DNA of 28,667 nt from a virus: positions 1 to 28,667 of IMG/VR virus record IMGVR_UViG_3300037961_000476, one strand, 5' to 3'. A program made the translations under genes and the position numbers. Numbering within the stretch: the first letter of the stretch is position 1; every line of letters begins with the position of its first letter. Shown here in pieces: positions 1 through 6,042 of this stretch. The notes beneath the pieces are model-generated. The model searched no databases, was not told the origin of the DNA, and was given only the letters and a program-made list of their open reading frames with translations.

Positions 1-888
1 CATTTAAGCTATCCTTAGTGATGTTAAGTTTGTATCTACGCATTATGTCAATACCTAAATGTATTCCTGCTCCCTTTTTTGCTGCCTTTACATTTAAACC
101 AGAACGATACAATTCCTCTATAGCTTTCGGCTCGGCACTATCACAAATTATTTCATCTTGTCTACTAACACCTAGTTCTTTTATTTTATTTGCTAAATCA
201 GTATTAGTTAATCTCTTTTCATAAATCATTTCTTTTAAGTATAGACTGTCATCACGTTGATATACAGCAATCATAGCACTTGGAGAATTTGTGAAGCCGA
301 AATCTAATCCAAAACCAATCAAACGCCCTTGTACGTCATCAACAAGTTGAAAGTTTCTGAAGATAGCTGTTTGTATTGTTCCAATTTCACCCATTCCATA
401 AACCCTATAATATTCAGGATCAATGTCTTTTAATCTTTCAATCTCAGCTATTGTATCTTCATCTAAGAATGGATTAGCTCTATATGTAGATTTTAAGAAT
501 GTGCAATCATCTCTAGTATGTACCTTTTCATATATCCAAGAATAAGGATCAGAAGGATTGTAGTCTAAGTATATCTTTTCTGTTGTTCTTAGTATTAGCT
601 GTTGCCAATCTTCATAATTAAATTCATTTGCTTCATTACACCATAGATAGTGGCGTTTCCTACCGCGTATCTTGACTGGCTGATCCACTGAAATAAATTC
701 GATTAAATTGCCATTAAGCGTGTATGATAATTCTGATTTGTTATGATTTTCTTCTGAGTATAGTTCTAGTTCTTTTAGGATATTCAATACATCACGATAT
801 GCTGTACCTTTAAGAGCAGGTAGTGTCTTTCTGCATATAGTGAATATTTTACCTGTTTCTTCTAAGCATTTAACAATAAACAATTGAC
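1..888. repeat. Imperfect terminal repeat, left copy (pairs with 27780-28667)
   Basis: Aligns base for base with 27780-28667: 95 mismatches by eye, no indels. The first ~76 bases are identical, and the last ~110 are identical save one base, while 300-420 and 640-720 diverge most. It is an overlap of a circular or permuted genome with two alleles, not an exact direct terminal repeat. Confidence 0.9.
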
Positions 889-1009
889 AAAGCGAATACG
901 TCTTGCTAGAACGCGTACCCCCCTGTAAGCACGTGATTCTAGTTTTAGACGCATACGCCTTGTGAAATACATTTGTTGTTTTAATCTTTGCCTGTGTCAA
1001 TAACTTCAA
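1..1009 (-). CDS. terL: Phage terminase large subunit, allele 1 (C-terminus cut off by the window edge)
   Basis: Motor of DNA packaging: an ATPase that pumps DNA into the prohead plus a nuclease that cuts the concatemer. Read on the minus strand from 1009, the Walker A motif GGTRSSKT lies at residues 30-37 (899-922), followed by a Walker B-like region and the RuvC-type nuclease start. No ATG precedes Walker A in this frame. A stop codon lies just upstream of a TTG at 1007-1009, so the start must be that TTG or the TTG at 998-1000. It overlaps the end of the small subunit by 29 nt, a usual coupled arrangement. The last ~52 codons would lie beyond base 1; the allele at 27622-28667 supplies them. 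Combined length would be about 388 aa, slightly short for the PBSX/Terminase_3-type family. Identity is firm, the start is not. Confidence 0.9.
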   Translation of the reverse strand, partial: MKLLTQAKIKTTNVFHKAYASKTRITCLQGGTRSSKTYSLCQLFIVKCLEETGKIFTICRKTLPALKGTAYRDVLNILKELELYSEENHNKSELSYTLNGNLIEFISVDQPVKIRGRKRHYLWCNEANEFNYEDWQQLILRTTEKIYLDYNPSDPYSWIYEKVHTRDDCTFLKSTYRANPFLDEDTIAEIERLKDIDPEYYRVYGMGEIGTIQTAIFRNFQLVDDVQGRLIGFGLDFGFTNSPSAMIAVYQRDDSLYLKEMIYEKRLTNTDLANKIKELGVSRQDEIICDSAEPKAIEELYRSGLNVKAAKKGAGIHLGIDIMRRYKLNITKDSLN

Positions 1010-1328
1010 TTTTTAGTTCTGTTAGTGCTTTACCACCACTAGTAATATCTAACTTCTCTGCATATCCTCTGTCCCTAGCTTTTGACTTCAAGTAAAATAT
1101 AATACTTGTTTCTTTTCCACTAGATATGTTTTTAATTAGTTGCCCTTCTACATAATCAATCTGTGCCTCTTTAATATCTTCAACAGCTTGAGCAAATTCT
1201 TCATCTTCTCGCATATACCTATAGTATGTACTTCTACTAATATTACCTGCCTTTTTACAAGCGTGATATATAAGTCCTTGCGTTTCTTGTAACGCTTTTA
1301 ATAATTTCTCTTTTTTATTCTGTGCCAT
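981..1328 (-). CDS. terS: Phage terminase small subunit (putative)
   Basis: 115 aa. Small terminase subunits bind the packaging site and hand DNA to the large subunit. The N-terminal half (about residues 8-50) forms a helix-turn-helix (NISRSTYYRYMREDEEFAQA) followed by a helical stretch (about 50-85). The C-terminal part has the AEKLDIT segment often seen in small terminases of this type. Its position immediately before terL, with the large subunit starting inside its 3' end, supports the call more than the sequence does. ParB-like and HNH genes sit just upstream, as in many cos/pac regions. A packaging site may lie nearby but I could not recognise one. Confidence 0.75.
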   Translation of the reverse strand: MAQNKKEKLLKALQETQGLIYHACKKAGNISRSTYYRYMREDEEFAQAVEDIKEAQIDYVEGQLIKNISSGKETSIIFYLKSKARDRGYAEKLDITSGGKALTELKIEVIDTGKD

Positions 1329-1333
1329 TTGTA

Positions 1334-1819
1334 TTATTTTATCTTTACATTATAACCTTTTTTCTTTAGGTCATTGTACAATTCTTGTGCCTTAACTTCA
1401 TCATCTTCTTTAATAGTTATTGTAGCACTATTATCTTGTTCTACTATCTTGTCTATATTAATATCTAAGTCTATTTCTTTAAACCCCCATTCCTTTAATT
1501 CAGGAACATCAAAAAAACTACTAAGCAAATCCATATCAAACTCACCTGTGTTCTTATTTAGCCTTATATTAAGCTCTCTTTCTTGTTCTTTGTCAAGGTC
1601 TAGTATTATACAGCCTATATCTTCATATCCTAGTTCCTTACATATTTTGTAGCGTTGATGACCACCAATTATAGTATAGCATTTGTTTACTATTAAGGGA
1701 TCAACTATTCCAAACTTAGTAATACTTTCTTTTAAAGATTTAAAATCCTTTGTACTAATCTGTCTAGGATTATACGTTGCAGGTTGTAGTAGGTCAATGT
1801 TTATTTTTTCTAATTCCAT
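1334..1819 (-). CDS. ParB/Srx-like N-terminal domain protein
   Basis: 161 aa. Residues 1-70 match a ParB-type nuclease/CTPase domain: NPR at 17-19, then box II GGHQRY at 52-57, and a LNIRLNKNTGEFD segment at 83-95 as in phage ParB-like proteins. No DNA-binding HTH domain or adenine methyltransferase domain follows, so this is the short orphan form common in phages beside terminase genes. Such domains bind or cleave DNA or hydrolyse CTP; its exact role here is unknown. Its start overlaps the HNH gene end by 26 nt and its stop lies 5 nt before terS, so it belongs to the same transcript. Confidence 0.75.
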   Translation of the reverse strand: MELEKINIDLLQPATYNPRQISTKDFKSLKESITKFGIVDPLIVNKCYTIIGGHQRYKICKELGYEDIGCIILDLDKEQERELNIRLNKNTGEFDMDLLSSFFDVPELKEWGFKEIDLDINIDKIVEQDNSATITIKEDDEVKAQELYNDLKKKGYNVKIK

Positions 1820-2096
1820 TTAATTTTTTATTTATATCTATTAGTGCGTAAATTTGTGTACATACATTTTCTAAATGTCTTATCCTACAATACATATTAA
1901 AACAACTATCACTCTCAGCTTTAATATGGCAATCCCTACAAACACCAATAAGGTTTTCTATAAAGTCATTTTTTGTTTTATTTCTTCTTTCTAAGTGGTG
2001 TATGTCTACAGCTACAGCATTACACATTTCGCAATAAATTGTGTCGCTTTCATCATACCCAAAAAAGTCAAGATACACTCTAGTATGTTTCTGCAT
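1794..2096 (-). CDS. HNH endonuclease
   Basis: 100 aa from the chosen start. A zinc-bound HNH nuclease: CEMC at 22-25, DIHH at 31-34, ENLIGVCRDCH at 47-57 with the second pair of zinc cysteines and final His. HNH proteins next to terminases often assist cos cleavage or head morphogenesis, which is known for other phages and only inferred here. Two in-frame ATGs upstream (2120, 2129) would lengthen it by 8-11 residues. I prefer 2096 because the recognisable fold (HTRVYLDFFGYDESD) begins there and the overlap with the zinc-ribbon gene falls to 17 nt. Confidence 0.8.
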   Translation of the reverse strand: MQKHTRVYLDFFGYDESDTIYCEMCNAVAVDIHHLERRNKTKNDFIENLIGVCRDCHIKAESDSCFNMYCRIRHLENVCTQIYALIDINKKLNGIRKNKH

Positions 2097-2223
2097 AATC
2101 AGGACTAATTTGTCTATCATTAACACCATAGACTATAAAACTGCTATTACAAAAATAGCATTTACCCTCCTGTACTAGTGTTTCTCTGTGACAACTACAA
2201 CAAAATCTAAATAATTGACTCAT
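2080..2223 (-). CDS. Zinc-ribbon microprotein
   Basis: 47 aa, starting MSQLFRFCCSCHRE. It holds two CxxC knuckles (C8/C11 and C22/C25) spaced as in a minimal zinc ribbon. Its ATG (2221-2223) overlaps the stop TGA (2220-2222) of the upstream gene in an ATGA junction, and its end overlaps the HNH start, so translational coupling argues that it is real despite its size. Function is unknown. Zinc ribbons commonly bind nucleic acid or protein partners; the next gene is an HNH nuclease. Confidence 0.65.
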   Translation of the reverse strand: MSQLFRFCCSCHRETLVQEGKCYFCNSSFIVYGVNDRQISPDYAETY

Positions 2224-2585
2224 TTTTTACAACTGTTTACATATACCTTTGCTAATTGTGCTAGTGTCTGTTGTACACAACTTCCACAACCACTTGCTTT
2301 TTTATTAGCATTAAATACTTTGTTATATAGCTTTACCATAGTAGCTTGATCCTGTCCGCTTATTGTACCCTTTTGTGTTCTAGGTAATACTTCCTCATAT
2401 ATCTTTAATTCATCATCTGTAAACTGTCTAACCTTAGAATATGGGAACATAGCATTGAGTGTCTTTTTTCTTTCTTCACACCCGCAATCATCACCTAGTA
2501 CTTTTTTAGCTACCTTATCTATTCCTGTTGCTTTTAGTGCTTTTTCTATTGAATCACCTAAACCTTTTGAATTATTATCTTTCAT
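2220..2585 (-). CDS. Conserved Bacteroidota-phage protein with DCGC and CGSC motifs, function unknown
   Basis: 121 aa. The N-terminus KGLGDSIEKALKATGIDKV is followed by DCGCEERKKTLN and, near the C-terminus, SGCGSCV. The paired cysteine motifs suggest metal binding, but nothing shows which metal. I recognise this as a type of small protein recurrent in Bacteroidota phages and prophages, usually near the replication/terminase junction. It has no known activity to my knowledge. It overlaps the sigma-like gene by 11 nt and is ATGA-coupled to the zinc-ribbon gene downstream. Confidence 0.6.
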   Translation of the reverse strand: MKDNNSKGLGDSIEKALKATGIDKVAKKVLGDDCGCEERKKTLNAMFPYSKVRQFTDDELKIYEEVLPRTQKGTISGQDQATMVKLYNKVFNANKKASGCGSCVQQTLAQLAKVYVNSCKK

Positions 2586-3087
2586 TTATTAAATAGTTTT
2601 TTACGTTTCTAATTGCCTTGTATAATGTGTTCTTATTGATTTTAGTTGCCTTAGCCATTTCTGATAAGCTGAAGTTTTCTTTTCCTAGAAAATACAATTT
2701 GAACACCTCTGCGTCAAACCAATATAAATCTTTTAATTTTTCCTCTATCCATTTTAATTTAATCTCATCTTCCTCTTTTTTCTTTTTAGTGCTTTTAGAT
2801 GTATCGGCACTTAATGATTCAATAGTTTGCGTTGCGTGGTATTCATAATACTTCTTATACTTATAATAGTATCTGCTAGTTTTAGAATGATACTGATTCA
2901 TCATTACTCTAACAGCATAAAATGTCATTTGGTTCTTTTCTATTATTTCTCTTAATCGTATCTGGTCACATTTATATAATTCCTCAATAACAAAATGTAA
3001 TAGTTCTTCATACTCTTTAATACCCGCTATATTCAATGCTACATCTTTTAGCCTATCATAGTTTTCTATAAGGTATTTATCTAACAT
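2575..3087 (-). CDS. Sigma-70-like / HTH regulatory protein
   Basis: 170 aa. An N-terminal helical part (1-85) with a Tyr-rich basic segment (SKTSRYYYKYKKYYEY, 68-83) is joined by a charged Lys/Glu linker to a C-terminal HTH (about 139-166, FSLSEMAKATKINKNTLYKA) resembling sigma region 4. Bacteroidota phages often carry such divergent sigma-like proteins at this position, and they are presumed late-transcription activators. Binding to RNA polymerase is not demonstrated by the sequence. It lies in the early operon, ahead of the packaging and late genes, the expected place for a late regulator. A plain DNA-binding protein is the alternative. Confidence 0.55.
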   Translation of the reverse strand: MLDKYLIENYDRLKDVALNIAGIKEYEELLHFVIEELYKCDQIRLREIIEKNQMTFYAVRVMMNQYHSKTSRYYYKYKKYYEYHATQTIESLSADTSKSTKKKKEEDEIKLKWIEEKLKDLYWFDAEVFKLYFLGKENFSLSEMAKATKINKNTLYKAIRNVKNYLINER

Positions 3088-3362
3088 ATTTTAATTACCG
3101 AAGGTATTTTATATTTCTTCATTAAGTTGTATTCTACATTAGACAATTTGCTTGTGTGTATCTCTATAATATTATCAAATCTGCTATGTAGTTTTTTATA
3201 AATATAATTTAATATACTTTCGTTTTTTTTCAAATCTCTTAAAATAAAATTCAATTCAGCACCACTATCGAATAAAATTGTAAACATATAGTTGTTAGTA
3301 TCTACGTGATTCCAATGCAATCTATCCTTTCTAGTGTTAAAAAATGTCGGCTTTATTTTCAT
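3081..3362 (-). CDS. Hypothetical protein
   Basis: 93 aa, basic, mixed alpha/beta, with no motif I recognise. It overlaps the VRR-NUC gene end by 4 nt and the sigma-like gene start by 7 nt, so it is part of a tightly coupled early operon. The small size and neighbours suggest an accessory DNA-metabolism or regulatory role, but nothing in the sequence proves it. Confidence 0.55.
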   Translation of the reverse strand: MKIKPTFFNTRKDRLHWNHVDTNNYMFTILFDSGAELNFILRDLKKNESILNYIYKKLHSRFDNIIEIHTSKLSNVEYNLMKKYKIPSVIKIC

Positions 3363-3715
3363 TTTATTACTCCTTTTAAATAATTATTAATAACTTCTAA
3401 CGCTTCATCTATTCCAGTGCATATTTCTGCCATATATCCTCTTTCTCTTAATTGGTCACGCCACCATCTTTGCTCATTTGTTGCCTTATTATAACCAACC
3501 TTTAATTCTATTGCACACCCTGCATATAATTTCTTGTCTATTTTTGAAATTTCATAGATAAATAAATCTGGAAAACCTTTTTTATAGCCAGACTTTTTAG
3601 CTTTAATTCTTTGTGACATATGCACTTGATACTGTCCGCCCATTGATCCACAGTATAAAACATTCTGTAAATCTAAGTATTTGCACACAGCTTTTTGTAA
3701 TTGATATTCTTTCAT
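3359..3715 (-). CDS. VRR-NUC domain nuclease
   Basis: 118 aa. A single-domain PD-(D/E)xK nuclease: GFPDLF around D50, then IELK with E70 and K72, then Q82 in ATNEQRWWRDQLRERGY, the classic VRR-NUC layout. Small stand-alone VRR-NUC proteins act as structure-specific nucleases, some resolving Holliday junctions. That fits a phage lacking an obvious RuvC/RusA resolvase and needing to debranch DNA before packaging (inference). Its ATG overlaps the stop of the 38-aa membrane gene. Confidence 0.85.
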   Translation of the reverse strand: MKEYQLQKAVCKYLDLQNVLYCGSMGGQYQVHMSQRIKAKKSGYKKGFPDLFIYEISKIDKKLYAGCAIELKVGYNKATNEQRWWRDQLRERGYMAEICTGIDEALEVINNYLKGVIK

Positions 3716-3828
3716 CTGTAAAATTTATAAATTAAATAAGATACAATTGGTGTTGTCATTAGTATTGTAAATACGTTAATATGTGGCTCACCACAGATAC
3801 CAAATAAATGTTTTAATACTTCAATCAT
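3712..3828 (-). CDS. Small single-span membrane protein
   Basis: 38 aa, starting MIEVLKHLFGICGEPH and ending in YLIYKFYR, with one hydrophobic segment at about residues 19-35. Both ends have ATGA overlaps: its ATG (3826-3828) overlaps the TGA of the replication gene (3825-3827), and its TGA (3712-3714) overlaps the ATG of the nuclease gene. This double coupling in an otherwise empty 109-nt gap makes it very likely real. The function is unknown; a membrane tether for replication or a host-directed microprotein are options. Confidence 0.65.
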   Translation of the reverse strand: MIEVLKHLFGICGEPHINVFTILMTTPIVSYLIYKFYR

Positions 3829-4589
3829 ACTTTGTGTTTTTTACGCCATACTGTACCTGCTGTAGGTGAATATACTGTTTCAAACCCTAAGTCCTTTAGA
3901 TACTTAGTATATTCCTGCTGCCCTTTTGCATCTAGCTTTTTAAATGTGTATTCATCAAAGTATTCAGGAAATTTAGATTTCTGACTTTTACTAAAACCAT
4001 TAGATGCCCACCTTTTTAATCTAAGGTTTATGTCAAATGTACGTTGCAGCTCAGCTCTAAACTTAGAGCCACTTTTATTTTTTTCTGTCCAATACAAGAA
4101 AAAATCATTTTTATCTTCATCACTTATTCCTTCTATTGCGTGTATGGATTTTTTAAAATCCTCTATTCTTTTATTAATATTAATACTTTTACTATTACTA
4201 TTACTATTACTAATACTAGCAGTGCGTTGGCTATGCGATGGCATAGCGTTTGCATTATTCCATCTTTTAGCTGCATTTTCTTTAGCCTTAATTGACTTGT
4301 TATTTATTTCTTCTATGTGTTCATTTAAACGCTTAGAATAAAAACAACCATCTTCTATAACAAATAAATCAAAATCTTCTATTACAGCTTTTAATTTGTC
4401 TGCATCACATTGTAAACTATATGCTAAAGGCTCATAGTCATCAATACATAATTTGTTTTCTTCTTTGAATAATAATTCTAATACTGCCCAGAATATACCA
4501 TAGGATTCTATTCCTAGTTTTGAACGCATTTTTATTATTTTGTAATCTGTAAAGCTGTCTGATTGATGTAAGAAATAAGTTTTTTTCAT
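3825..4589 (-). CDS. DUF4373/Lin1244-type replication initiation or organizer protein
   Basis: 254 aa. The N-terminus (YFLHQSDSFTDYKIIKMRSK, then GIFWAVLELLF) matches the DUF4373 winged-helix domain of phage replisome-organizer-like proteins. A low-complexity linker (SISNSNSNSKSININ, about 134-148) leads to a C-terminal domain with WTEKNKSGSKFRAE and FDINLRLKRW. The likely role is recruiting the host helicase to the phage origin; such linkers or the gene itself often hold the origin. The start at 4589 is chosen because the longer reading from 4622 would put the start inside the terminator hairpin and adds a non-conserved leader. It ends in an ATGA overlap with the membrane microprotein. Confidence 0.7.
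   Translation of the reverse strand: MKKTYFLHQSDSFTDYKIIKMRSKLGIESYGIFWAVLELLFKEENKLCIDDYEPLAYSLQCDADKLKAVIEDFDLFVIEDGCFYSKRLNEHIEEINNKSIKAKENAAKRWNNANAMPSHSQRTASISNSNSNSKSININKRIEDFKKSIHAIEGISDEDKNDFFLYWTEKNKSGSKFRAELQRTFDINLRLKRWASNGFSKSQKSKFPEYFDEYTFKKLDAKGQQEYTKYLKDLGFETVYSPTAGTVWRKKHKV
4191..4214. repeat. Short tandem repeat, 6-bp unit ACTATT
   Basis: Three perfect ACTATT units and one ACTAAT variant in the replication gene, encoding the Ser/Asn-rich linker. Could be simple coding low complexity or iteron-like origin DNA, as the lambda origin lies inside its O gene. Too short and simple to decide. Confidence 0.5.
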
Positions 4590-4606
4590 AGTTAAATATA
4601 TAAAAA

Positions 4607-4628
4607 ACCCCCTATATTTCAAGGGGGT
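4607..4628 (-). terminator. Intrinsic terminator after the SSB-like gene
   Basis: Perfect 7-bp stem ACCCCCT/AGGGGGT with an 8-nt loop, followed on the minus strand by a T run (top-strand A run at 4602-4607). It lies between the SSB-like stop and the replication-gene start, so it would attenuate downstream early genes. The loop is identical to that of the terminator at 16042-16063. Confidence 0.8.
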
Positions 4629-4633
4629 AATAA

Positions 4634-4963
4634 TTAAAAGGGTGTATTATTATCATTTGCCAAAGATTCCATAGTTTCTTCTGATCTTATTCTACAGTTC
4701 TTTATCATTAGAGTATTGTAAAACTTACCTTTATATTCTCTACACTTTATGTAAAAGTCTATATCTACATATTGATTTACAGCTAATTTTTTTGAATGTT
4801 CTATTACATCAATAGATGATTGTCCAAACAATTCAAATTGCATAGTGTGACTAAATCCTGTATCAGATTCTTCTATTGTAACTAATTTTTTTACAAAATC
4901 ACCTTTAGCTGTGTTTATATTTTGATCTTCTATATTTGTTATTCTTCCGTTAATTTTATACAT
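4634..4963 (-). CDS. OB-fold ssDNA-binding-like protein (DUF3127 type)
   Basis: 109 aa. An OB-fold-like pattern of alternating strands (ITNIEDQNINTAKGDFVKKL, then MQFELFG, then VDIDFYIKCREYKGKFYNTL) resembles the DUF3127 family found in Bacteroidota and their phages. The acidic C-terminal tip NDNNTPF copies the SSB tail that recruits partner proteins (typical form DDDIPF). It probably protects single-stranded DNA during phage replication or recombination. It lies 13 nt after the recombination-associated gene and is followed by a strong terminator. Confidence 0.65.
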   Translation of the reverse strand: MYKINGRITNIEDQNINTAKGDFVKKLVTIEESDTGFSHTMQFELFGQSSIDVIEHSKKLAVNQYVDIDFYIKCREYKGKFYNTLMIKNCRIRSEETMESLANDNNTPF

Positions 4964-4976
4964 ATCTATTTATTTA

Positions 4977-5372
4977 TTAATTATTACTTCTTTTAAATGA
5001 TTCGCTTTCATCTTCTCCAAAACAATTTAAAGCATAAAAACCCGCTAGCTTAAGGCAGGCTCTACTTAAACATCTCTTTTCTGCCATTTCGATTAAATAC
5101 CAACTATTAGTATTTCCGTCTTTAAATGTATTACCTTTTAATGCACTACCAAATGTTTCTATTTCTTTATCACCCATTTTAGCTTTAGCTTTTACTACAG
5201 CAAAATTAGGCTCACATCTAATAACCTCGTATACAATACTTATATTATTGTTTGCCTCAATTTTATTAACGCCTGCTCTAGTGATAATCTTGTAATGCTG
5301 ATGAGAAAATACATCTTCGTCTGTTAAATTATTTTCTACAAATAATCTATTTAATATATCTTTTTTATTCAT
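4977..5372 (-). CDS. Putative phage recombination/ssDNA-annealing-associated protein
   Basis: 131 aa. The distinguishing segment is SWYLIEMAEKRCLSRACLKL at about residues 91-110, followed by GEDE. Small phage proteins carrying an AEKRxxSRxxLKL helix after a beta-rich half sit beside SSB genes in many Bacteroidota phages, and the helix recalls those of Rad52/RecT-like annealing proteins. I cannot assign it to one superfamily with certainty. It overlaps the repressor gene by 8 nt and precedes the SSB-like gene, the typical place for a recombinase mediator. Confidence 0.45.
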   Translation of the reverse strand: MNKKDILNRLFVENNLTDEDVFSHQHYKIITRAGVNKIEANNNISIVYEVIRCEPNFAVVKAKAKMGDKEIETFGSALKGNTFKDGNTNSWYLIEMAEKRCLSRACLKLAGFYALNCFGEDESESFKRSNN

Positions 5373-5580
5373 CTGTATTATTATTAGTTAAAAAATCAGT
5401 TAAATTTAGATTAAGTATTTTACATAATCTTTCGGCTTCACTTATCTTAAGTGTGCCAGGATTGGCTATCTTTTTTAGCATGGTAGGATAACTAACGTCC
5501 ATTAACTCAGCGAGTTCTAACTTAGTTAACTCATTTTGATACATTGAATAACCTATAATCCTTTTTAGTTTTTCATTCAT
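5365..5580 (-). CDS. XRE/Cro-type HTH transcriptional regulator
   Basis: 71 aa from ATG at 5578-5580. The HTH at about 20-48 reads LELAELMDVSYPTMLKK, followed by LCKILNLNLTDFL as in XRE regulators. A longer frame from 5616 adds a hydrophobic leader not typical of the family, so I rejected it. It is the first minus-strand gene and faces the plus-strand operon across the control region, like a cI/cro switch. It probably represses one or both promoters through the inverted repeat at 5651-5675 (inference). No integrase is present, so true lysogeny is not indicated. Confidence 0.75.
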   Translation of the reverse strand: MNEKLKRIIGYSMYQNELTKLELAELMDVSYPTMLKKIANPGTLKISEAERLCKILNLNLTDFLTNNNTDE

Positions 5581-5650
5581 AATTAAATATTTAAAATTAT
5601 ACAGCAATAATAACAAATTTATTTCACATACAATTAAAATAATTTAATAG

Positions 5651-5675
5651 TTATTAACATTCGTATTGTTAATAA
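5651..5675. promoter_or_regulatory. Operator-like inverted repeat
   Basis: Perfect 9-bp arms TTATTAACA / TGTTAATAA separated by 7 nt, midway between two divergent promoters. This is the size and symmetry expected for a dimeric XRE repressor site. Binding by the gene at 5365-5580 is inferred from position only. Confidence 0.6.
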
Positions 5676-5693
5676 ATATAAACAATGCTTGTG

Positions 5694-5723
5694 TTTGTGT
5701 TAAATTTATTTTACATATATTTG
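5694..5723 (+). promoter_or_regulatory. Bacteroidota-type promoter for the plus-strand operon
   Basis: TTTG (5694-5697) and TATATTTG (5716-5723) match the Bacteroidota -33 TTTG and -7 TAnnTTTG elements with an 18-nt spacer. It lies 30 nt before the ATG at 5753. The match points to the host primary sigma factor (SigABfr type) and so to early expression. Confidence 0.65.
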
Positions 5724-5752
5724 TGTCATACTAATTATTAAAATACTTTATA

Positions 5753-5887
5753 ATGAAAGAAAAAATGTTAGACCATATATATGAATTGTTTGTCTTAGCT
5801 GATAATATAAAAGATTCTAAAGATCGTACTGAATTTATTACCAAATTAAGTGATGTTGAATACATTGTTAAACATATAAATAAATAA
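5753..5887 (+). CDS. Small hypothetical protein (early plus-strand operon, gene 1)
   Basis: 44 aa, starting MKEKMLDHIYELFVLADNIK, mainly helical and charged. It is the first gene after the plus-strand promoter, and the next gene begins 2 nt after its stop. No family recognised. Small early phage proteins of this sort often target host functions, but nothing here shows that. Confidence 0.5.
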   Translation: MKEKMLDHIYELFVLADNIKDSKDRTEFITKLSDVEYIVKHINK

Positions 5888-5889
5888 TT

Positions 5890-6042
5890 ATGAAGAATAT
5901 AGAAATAGCAACATTTGATACTACAACCCCTTCATCTATGAAAGAGGCTATCAAGTTTGAATCAAACAATCCAAATTATAAACTAATAAATAGCAGGTTA
6001 GATTTTACTTGGTATTTTGAAAAAATTACAGAAGATGAATAA
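5890..6042 (+). CDS. Small hypothetical protein (early plus-strand operon, gene 2)
   Basis: 50 aa, starting MKNIEIATFDTTTPSSMKEA and ending in TWYFEKITEDE. No family recognised. It overlaps the next gene by 8 nt (its terminal codons contain the ATG of gene 3 at 6035), which supports operon organisation and the choice of start for gene 3. Confidence 0.5.
   Translation: MKNIEIATFDTTTPSSMKEAIKFESNNPNYKLINSRLDFTWYFEKITEDE

Larger units (their letters stand above)
5581..5752. promoter_or_regulatory. Divergent early control region
   Basis: 172 bp with no gene, very AT-rich, between the repressor and the plus-strand operon. It holds the 9-bp inverted repeat at 5651-5675, a plus-strand Bacteroidota promoter at 5694-5723, and a minus-strand -7-like box TAAATTTG (top strand CAAATTTA, 5614-5621) for the repressor operon, with no good -33 partner for the latter. 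Confidence 0.65.

Noticed and set aside
1-888. Exact direct terminal repeat of a linear phage genome
   Set aside because: The two ends differ at about 95 of 888 positions; true terminal repeats are made by copying and should be identical.
1334-1819. Plasmid-type partition system
   Set aside because: Only a ParB N-terminal domain is present; no ParA, no HTH domain and no parS-like site recognised.
4191-4214. CRISPR-like array
   Set aside because: Repeat unit is 6 bp with no spacers and it is inside a coding gene.
4030-4341. Plus-strand ORF rich in Leu/Ile opposite the replication gene
   Set aside because: It is the antisense of the Ser/Asn repeat and the conserved DUF4373-type gene, and has no promoter or neighbours on that strand.
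5365-5616. Repressor starting at 5616 with a hydrophobic leader
   Set aside because: The leader is not typical of XRE proteins and the ATG at 5580 begins the recognisable domain.
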